Below are positions 57,608-64,000 of a DNA stretch of 64,000 bases, one piece after another. The translations under genes and the position numbers were made by a program. The stretch comes from Hygrophila difformis. Its lineage: Eukaryota > Streptophyta > Magnoliopsida > Lamiales > Acanthaceae. Within the stretch, counting starts at the first letter, position 1; each line of letters begins with the position of its first letter. The DNA lies in NCBI GenBank assembly GCA_030278955.1, contig JAOANR010000001.1, forward strand, positions 24,929,120-24,993,119, written 5' to 3'. The notes beneath the pieces were generated by a model. The model worked only from the letters and a program-made list of their open reading frames with translations, did no database searches and was not told the origin of the DNA.

Positions 57608-57790
57608 AAATATACTGCTTACCGAAAGGCAATTGAAATATACTGCTTGCCGAAAGGCAATTGAAATATCCTGCTTGCCGAAAGGCAATTGAAATATACT
57701 GCTTGCTGAAAGGCAATTGAAATATAATGCTTGCCGAAAGGCAATTGAGATATAACGCTTGCCGGAAGGCGATTGATAAATAAAACTTGC
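57608..57790 (+). repeat. 28-base tandem repeat in LTR F
   Basis: About six copies of GAAATATACTGCTTGCCGAAAGGCAATT with drift toward the right end. Each unit carries TTGCCGAAAGGCAA, a small hairpin. The 3' LTR copy is at 62478-62670. ORFs on the minus strand here (ISIAFRQA repeats) are artefacts. Confidence 0.85.
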
Positions 57791-58471
57791 CGAGTGGCGA
57801 TTGAAATATAGTAAACTTGAAACATGAGACATGAGATATGAAACTAGAAGACTCGAAAAATTATTCCTTTTAGATTATGCCTTAAAGTATGTCTTGCAAT
57901 TGTTTTACTTTGCGAATTATATTTATGATCTTATGAAATCTCTATCTTTTAAATTATGCCATTTAATTATTGTTAGATAAATAAGTTAAATGATGTGGTG
58001 TCGTGTACATGTTTTTTTTTAAATATTAAATAATGGCTTTGAAACCCCTTAATCATGTTTGTGTTAACTTACTCAGCACGTAGTGCTGACCAAACCATTT
58101 TTATTTCTTTTTCTTTCAGAGTTGAGAATTATGCATTGTCATATGCATACACGGGAAGCTTGGGATGATATATTATTTTGAATTTTCGTATTAGACTAGA
58201 TCTTGCATGAACGGGCCTGTTTAACCCGTGATTATGCCACGTTGGCCCTATATTTAAATTCCGCTGCATTATACATATGTAATTATTATTTTCCGCTGCA
58301 ACTTTGATGTATTATTTTTAAATTATATATGAATGGGCTGTTTGAATGTTTTGAATTCCGAAAAACCATAGCCTTGCATCTCTTTAGTGAGCTCGGAGAA
58401 ACCGTGTCTCGATAGGGAGGTGTGGCGGTGACACCCCGACCTGGGTGACCAAAAACCGGGGTGTTACAAGT

Positions 58472-58546
58472 TGGTATCAGAGCCCAGAATATTTTAAAGC
58501 TATCTATTTTAAAGAAAATATCTGATACCAAAGTTGGTATCAGAGC
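58472..58546 (+). other. Primer-binding site of element F, present twice
   Basis: TGGTATCAGAGC (58472-58483), the plant initiator-Met tRNA site, follows the LTR after three bases. A second identical copy is at 58535-58546, both within AGTTGGTATCAGAGCCC. The first is in the correct position for priming. Confidence 0.88.
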
Positions 58547-58765
58547 CCGACTATTTTTAAACTATTATTTTTAAACCATTATTACTTTTAAATTATTATT
58601 GAAGCTCAAATTATTATTTTGAAAGTTTCCTAGCCCAAATTATTTTTGAGCCCAAATTATAATTATTATTGACCCAATATAGAGGTCCAAGGATTTTAAA
58701 TATTACTTTAAATTTTTTTAAAGCATTATTTCCATGGAAACGAATTTTTATTTTAAAACCCATGG

Positions 58766-58808
<43 letters not shown>

Positions 58809-59351
58809 GTATTAAATTATTTTTGGGGGAATCATCATTTGCACTTGCATATTGCATCTCTTCTATGAACATAGAATCTTGGCGAATTTGAACTTAGAAT
58901 CTTGGCGAATTGAACTTAGAATCTTGGCGAAATTGAACTTAGAATCTTGGCGAACTTTAACTTAGCATCTTGGCGAATTATAACTTAGAGTCTTGGCGAA
59001 GTTTAACCTAGATCTCTTGCTACACCTAGATAACTTAGAGGCTTGACATCGAATTAGAAACGTTCACTAGAGACTGATCTTGCCTTAGTTCTAGATCGCG
59101 TTCATCTAAGAGCACGCCTAAGCATAACAAATCTCGGCTTTAGCCATTCCTATACTGGTACGAACTAGAAAACTTCCTCATGTGGAACAATAAAAAAATC
59201 AAGTTTTATTAAAACACTCTTTATTCCAAAAATCTTGTTTGGATTTCCAAACAACAAATCCGAAAATTTGAAATTAGAAATTTACGAAACGTCTTGTTCG
59301 AGCGATCTATCTAAACCAAGATAAACTAATCTATACACGTTATAACAGAAA
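58547..59351 (+). other. Leader of element F with tandem repeats
   Basis: Non-coding leader. A (TA)n run lies at 58768-58804. At 58866-59005 a 22-24-base unit (GAACTTAGAATCTTGGCGAA) is repeated about six times. The leader end resembles that of element B upstream of gag. Confidence 0.75.
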
Positions 59352-60503
59352 ATGGCGCCTAGGAGGAAACCAAGGAAGGTGAGTCCAAACGGCACTGACG
59401 CTAACCTCTCCAACACACCCAACAACAGTGAAAGTCCTCAGAACCTAGAAGAGCAAGTGCCTCAAGCGCCCAATAATATGGAAGCACGTTTAAAAACGAT
59501 AGAGGGATTCCTAGTAGCATTAGGAAATGCGGAGGTGCATAGGACACCTGCAGCAGTACCTCCATCCGTAGCTCAAACCAACTACCTAGCGTTGGTGAAT
59601 CCCTATCAACCACCACGTTATGATGGGCAGGAGGATCCCGCCAAACTAGAGGGGTGGATCCGTACATTTGATAAGCTCTTGGATGCTATCAAATGTCCTG
59701 ATGAGGCAAATACACGAGTAGCAACCTACTACTTAGGAGGCGAAGCCGATGAGTGGTGGCAAGACCTCCAGAGGAATTTAGAGGAAGCTGAAGAAGCTTA
59801 TTCGTGGACTAAACTTAAGGAGGATCTAAGGGACCGATTCTACCCCATGAGCACCAAGGCGGCAATGTACGAAGAGTTTTTATCACTGAAGCAAGAGGGA
59901 CGGACGGTGCAGGAGTATTACACCCGGTTTAAGGAGTTGGTACGATTTGCTACAAGGATAGTACCAACCGACTCTGACAAGGCTCAGAAATTTGAGATGG
60001 GTCTGAACCTTAGTATCCGGGAGATACTTGCAGTAGTACAATTCACGAACCTGCAGACGGTTTGTGATCGTGCGGTAGCGGTTGCACGAGTCCAAGGACT
60101 GAAACAGAAACCAGTAGATGAGGCTAACCAAGGACCACAAGGAGAATACAAGGGGGATAAGGACCATTTCGATGGAAACTCGAAAGGACAACATCAAAAT
60201 GACAATGGGGAGAAAAAGGGGATAGTCTTCAACCATGGGGACTATGCGTCACCATGTCCAAAGTGTGGTAAACCGCATTATGCGAGAGGATGCCCTCAGC
60301 CTGGAGCATGCCCCCGATGTGGTCGACATGGACATCGGCTGCGTGATTGCCGGACACGGAAAGAGAACATCGACAAGAGAGAGGATGTGACTACGCGACC
60401 TAAGCAACCACGAAAACCAGACGGCCAAGGTGGCAACAACAGAGGGCACCAATACCCTCAGAATAAAGACCAGAACCCAAAACCTTTCGAGAGTACTGAA
60501 TAG
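59352..60503 (+). CDS. Gag of element F (intact, 383 codons)
   Basis: Ty3/gypsy Gag, the only protein of the element. It should assemble the particle and bind RNA. Basic start MAPRRKPRKVSPN; retrotransposon-gag domain at about residues 90-225 (EGWIRTFDKLLDAIKCP, YYLGGEADEWWQDL, FYPMSTKAAMYEEF, YYTRFKELVRFATRIV, FEMGLNLSIREI). Two adjacent zinc knuckles follow at about residues 302-333 (CPKCGKPHYARGC and CPRCGRHGHRLRDC). The tail is basic and Gln/Asn-rich. The stop TAG is directly followed by the conserved palindrome and polypurine tract. The intact frame in an aged insertion suggests selection on Gag before insertion. It shares the gag core with D and B, but the segment before the zinc knuckles differs. 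Confidence 0.92.
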   Translation: MAPRRKPRKVSPNGTDANLSNTPNNSESPQNLEEQVPQAPNNMEARLKTIEGFLVALGNAEVHRTPAAVPPSVAQTNYLALVNPYQPPRYDGQEDPAKLEGWIRTFDKLLDAIKCPDEANTRVATYYLGGEADEWWQDLQRNLEEAEEAYSWTKLKEDLRDRFYPMSTKAAMYEEFLSLKQEGRTVQEYYTRFKELVRFATRIVPTDSDKAQKFEMGLNLSIREILAVVQFTNLQTVCDRAVAVARVQGLKQKPVDEANQGPQGEYKGDKDHFDGNSKGQHQNDNGEKKGIVFNHGDYASPCPKCGKPHYARGCPQPGACPRCGRHGHRLRDCRTRKENIDKREDVTTRPKQPRKPDGQGGNNRGHQYPQNKDQNPKPFESTE

Positions 60504-60775
60504 GCAGTTATGGGGACATAACTGGAGTCCGAAGGGGGAGAGGATGTGATACCCTGTAATAAAGTAGTTGCATTATTTAGTTTGGCTTGGCAATATGTAT
60601 CCCAAATAAATTTTTGAACTACGTTATGGCTTGATCCCTTCACCGGGTACGTAGGCAGCTTAGAAGTCTTAATTCTAAGTTCAGTCACAAAATAATAAAA
60701 TAAACAAAAGACCCTAGCACGAGAAAAGCCGAAACACAACTTCGAGGACGAAGTTGATTCTTAAGGAGGGTAGAC
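60504..60775 (+). other. Chimeric 3' region of element F with two polypurine tracts
   Basis: Palindrome CAGTTATGGGGACATAACTG (60505-60524), polypurine tract 1 (GAAGGGGGAGAGGA), then TGTGATACCC, an LTR-like start matching element A. A 230-base spacer follows with CTTCGAGGACGAAGTTG, then polypurine tract 2 (TTAAGGAGGGTAGAC), next to the true LTR at 60776. Confidence 0.75.
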
Positions 60776-63337
60776 TGTAATACCCGAGAATTTTACTACA
60801 TAAATTAATAAATAAATACAATAAATAAATAAATACAATAAATAAATAAATAAATAAATCAGTAAATAGAAGAAATGAGAAATGAAATTAATTAAAGGAA
60901 TTTAATTAAACTAAAGAAATTAAATAAAGATAAATAAGTCGTTACACGGGTACCCGACCCGATATAAATGAACTCGAGAAGTCGAGCCAAAACGTAACAT
61001 TTGATCCGAAAGAAATAACGACACGAAATAGGAACCCGAAGAGAGTCCGGAAATTGGAATCCAAAAGCATAGAGGGATAGAAACTCGAAAGAGAGGCGGA
61101 AAAGCACGACGGATCGCACGACCCGCCCGGACCGAAGTCCAGGCGTTCGTCGCGCGCTGGCCGCGCGGTTTTTGGGCAAAAGGCACGCCAACCCCGCGCC
61201 ACGCGACAGATTCGCCCGTTGCGTGAATCTCTCGCCCGAACGCGGATTTTTCGACTTTCGGTTGAACGTCTCTCGACTCAAGACCCTTAGGGTCAGATTT
61301 TGGACGCCCTAGGACTTAGCTATCTATAAATAAACCCCCTCGGAGACCCTAAACCCTTTTCAAAAACCCTACGACACTCTCTAAACACAAACGTAGTAAT
61401 CCCGGAGTCAACGGAGGCACCAAGAGACCGAGACAGCGGCTGTTGGACGAGAATCGGGAGATCTCCAACGTGTGAACGAGGAACCCGACGAACGGAGAGG
61501 AGGAACGGTGAACTGGAAGCCACGCCTTCGAAATAGACATCCCGGACGTTCACAAATCAGTAAGTTAACTCTTACATGGTTTTGGGCGAAATTAAAATAC
61601 GTTAGATTTAAAGATTCGAATCAAAGACATGAAATCTGCCAACGTAAAATTTTTAACGGCGCAACAGTTTTGTCTAATTTTTTCGAACCTTAAAACGACT
61701 TCAAACGGAAAAACTTAAAACACGAAAAACGTTCCTAAGACATAGATCTATCTACTGGAAAATTTTCATAATTTTCTTCGTGTTTTGATATCCGAAAACG
61801 ACCACGAACAGACCTGCCTTTGGTTTAGATCTTGAAACGGTGACAGAACTTTAGTTCGAACTTGTTGGTGATTTCTACCTTAGATCTAGACCGATCTAGG
61901 CTTGGCGTTGAACATAAGAGTTGTATATCCATATGTTAAGAACACCACCGTAAATTTTCAGAATTTTTCGTGGCAATTTGATATGTGAAATCCACCCGAA
62001 ACCGAACTGTTTGAAATTGGATCTTGAATTTCTTGACAGAACTTAGGTCCGATCTTGATCGCGTTTTTGACATTAGTTCTAGACTGAATTAGATCTTTTG
62101 CCGAACATGAAAGTTGTAGATAAACGTCTTAAGATGGTCTCTGTAAAATTTCATTAAATATGGAGTTGATTTGCTATGGTAGAATTTGAAATCTTTAAAC
62201 TGTGACATATAAAATTCGGACAGATTTGAGTTTCTGCGAAAATTGGTGTTTTTGACCTATTTCGGTGTCTCGGATTGAAAAAGTTAAAACACGAAAGTTG
62301 TAGATCTCGACGTTTCAGAGTCATTCAGGAAATTTCGGAATTTTTGGAATTAAATCTGATTTTAGACGAATTTTAGAGTAAACTGTGGTTGACCGAGTCA
62401 AATCTTGAAATCTTGTTGAAACGGTGAAATTAGCCTTTAAGGTTTAAATGATTGGGAATTCTTGGAAATATAATACACATGAAATATACTGATTGCTGAA
62501 AGGCAATTGAAATATACTACTTGCCAAAAGGCAATTGAAATATCCTGCTTGCCGAAAGGCAATTGAAATATACTGCTTGCCGAAAGGCAATTGAAATATA
62601 ATGCTTGCCGAAAGGCAATTGAGATATAACGCTTGCCGGAAGGCGATTGATAAATAAAACTTGCCGAGTGGCGATTGAAATATAAACTTGAAACATGAGA
62701 CATGAGATATGAAACTAGAAGACTCGAAAAATTATTCCTTTTAGATTATGCCTTAAAGTATGTCTTGCAATTGTTTTACTTTGCGAATTATATTTATGAT
62801 CTTATGAAATCTATATCTTTTACATTATGTCATTTAATTATTGTTAGATAAATAAGTTAAATGATGTGGTGTTGTGTACATGTTTTTTTTAAATATTAAA
62901 TAATGGCTTTGAAACCCCTTAATCATGTTTGTGTTAACTTACTCAGCACGTAGTGCTGACCAAACCATTTTTATTTCTTTTTCTTTCAGAGTTGAGATTA
63001 TGCATCGTCATATGCATACACGGGAAGCTTGGGATGATATATTATTTTGAATTTTCGTATTAGACTAGATCTTGCATGAACTGGCCTGTTTAACCCATGA
63101 TTATGCCATGTTGGCCCTATATTTAAATTCCGATGCATTATACATATGTAATTATTATTTTCCGCTGCAACTTTGATGTATTATTTTTAAATTATATATG
63201 AATGGGCTGTTTGAATGTTTTAAATTCTGAAAAACCATAGCCTTGCATCTCTTTAGTGAGCTCGGAGAAACCGTGTCTCGCTAGGGAGGTGTGGCGGTGA
63301 CACCCCGACCTGGGTGACAAAAAACCGGGGTGTTACA
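60776..63337 (+). repeat. 3' LTR of element F
   Basis: 2562 bases, copy of 55898-58468, same TATA box, GC block and tandem repeats. Followed by AATTC. Confidence 0.93.
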
Positions 63338-64000
63338 AATTCTAACAAAACAGAGTTTCTAACAATGTCTTGGAAAGGTTGTCTAGTGATCTTATTTAGC
63401 ACGCATGTTGAACACTTGTCCATGTTAAAATCAAATGCAGGGATTAATCCTTCCTTAGACATGTCACGCATCCTTTTATAATGAACATGTCCCAAACGAG
63501 CATACCAAATAGATGAATCAATTAACTTAGAATCAATCATAAACACATAATCAACTGTACATGGAGTTTTATTCAAATTCAACATAAACATTCTATTACA
63601 ATAGTAACCAAATCCAATGAAGACCCCACACTTGGATAGTATATATCTATCCGACTCAAGGACTTGCTTAAGTTATAACCACACTTATTAAGTACAGGAC
63701 TTGACACTAAATTTTTACGTAATTTAGGGTAGATACAACACATTAAACAAAGTTAAAGATTTTCCGAAACTAAATTCCAATACTACACTTCCACGACCAA
63801 GAATTGGAGCAGATGACTCGTTGCCCATATATAATATGGATCTATCATCAATTGATTCAAAGTCTTTAAACCAACAACGATCCTTGCAAGCATGTGTAGT
63901 GGCACCGAGTCCACCCACCAAGCAATGTTGTCATCCTGCACATAATATGCTTCAGAATTTAATGACACATAATTTTCAAACAAATTCAAATTATGAATTA
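63338..64000 (-). pseudogene. Ty1/copia element G upstream part: protease remnant and GAG-pre-integrase domain
   Basis: Minus-strand continuation of element G beyond F. The GAG-pre-integrase domain shows WYARLGHVHYKRMRDM and a Cys pair (CSTCVLNK), about 63395-63520, the zinc region before integrase. Upstream (63720-63940) is the protease: WWVDS then, in another frame, GATTHACKDRCWFKDF; the GGG of the Asp-Ser-Gly codons has lost one base, so the active-site loop is split between frames. Further shifts occur near 63600-63720. The rest of the element, gag and 5' LTR lie outside the window. Confidence 0.85.

Larger units (their letters stand above)
55898..58468 (+). repeat. 5' LTR of element F
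   Basis: 2571 bases, TGTAATACCC...CGGGGTGTTACA. An (AAAT)n run is at 55925-55985, a GC-rich CGCG block at 56235-56330, a TATA box (TATAAATA) at 56450-56457, and the tandem repeat at 57608-57790. Compared with the 3' LTR it shows scattered substitutions, more than between the LTRs of element C, so F is older than C. Confidence 0.92.
55898..63337 (+). mobile_element. Complete gag-only (TR-GAG-like) LTR retrotransposon F
   Basis: 5' LTR 55898-58468, primer site, leader, gag (59352-60503), 3' region, 3' LTR 60776-63337. AATTC flanks both sides (55893-55897 and 63338-63342), and the copia integrase frame reads on across the site. The interior is only 2.3 kb and has no pol. Gag-only LTR elements (TR-GAG) are known from plants and need enzymes from an autonomous relative. 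B and D belong to the same family. Confidence 0.92.

Noticed and set aside
57563..57832. Minus-strand ORF with FRQALYFNCLSAS-type repeats (and 62437-62703)
   Set aside because: Encoded by the 28-base LTR tandem repeat; no protein family.

Overview
The window is nuclear DNA of a flowering plant, probably a eudicot. The evidence is a two-exon plant-type adenosylhomocysteinase gene, plant LTR retrotransposons of both superfamilies (chromovirus, Athila-type Ty3/gypsy, Ty1/copia), tRNA-derived SINEs, Stowaway-like MITEs and a Helitron remnant. Only about 2 kb (43833-45925) is a host gene; nearly everything else is mobile DNA, much of it nested.

Layout. 1-3660 is the 3' end of a Tekay-like chromovirus (element A: integrase, chromodomain, 3' LTR). 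3661-4544 holds a SINE and a Helitron-like 3' end. From 4545 a minus-strand gag-only LTR element (B) begins: LTR 4545-7611, broken gag 7943-9062. Its leader is interrupted by a complete 17.5-kb Athila-type element (C, 9328-26809) with 4.4-kb LTRs and a matching AATCC target duplication. C has no gag or pol; it carries one intron-containing gene with a domain like the 'putative plant transposon protein' family. B resumes at 26810, and its other LTR (27159 on) is cut at 29244 by a second gag-only element (D, minus). D is in turn cut at its gag start codon (33296) by a gag-pol Athila-type element (E) whose LTR is homologous to that of C. E runs into 500 Ns (43327-43826).

After the gap lies adenosylhomocysteinase, with a one-base frameshift in exon 1. 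Then comes AT-rich intergenic DNA with MITEs, a decayed Helitron helicase with its 3' hairpin terminus, and two SINEs with target duplications. Last is a minus-strand copia element (52101 to window end), split in its integrase by a complete gag-only element (F, 55898-63337, plus strand, TSD AATTC).

How the parts relate. B, D and F form one gag-only (TR-GAG-like) family with a shared chimeric 3' region, and depend on chromovirus enzymes such as A's. C shares LTR ends, primer site and leader start with E, so it looks like a non-autonomous passenger of an E-like element. The LTRs of C and E carry arrays of CpG-rich nested inverted repeats. A third array sits inside C, in front of a TATA-like box and the start of its spliced gene. 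Several coding frames are broken by single-base changes in short homopolymers, including the host gene, so some breaks may be consensus errors.
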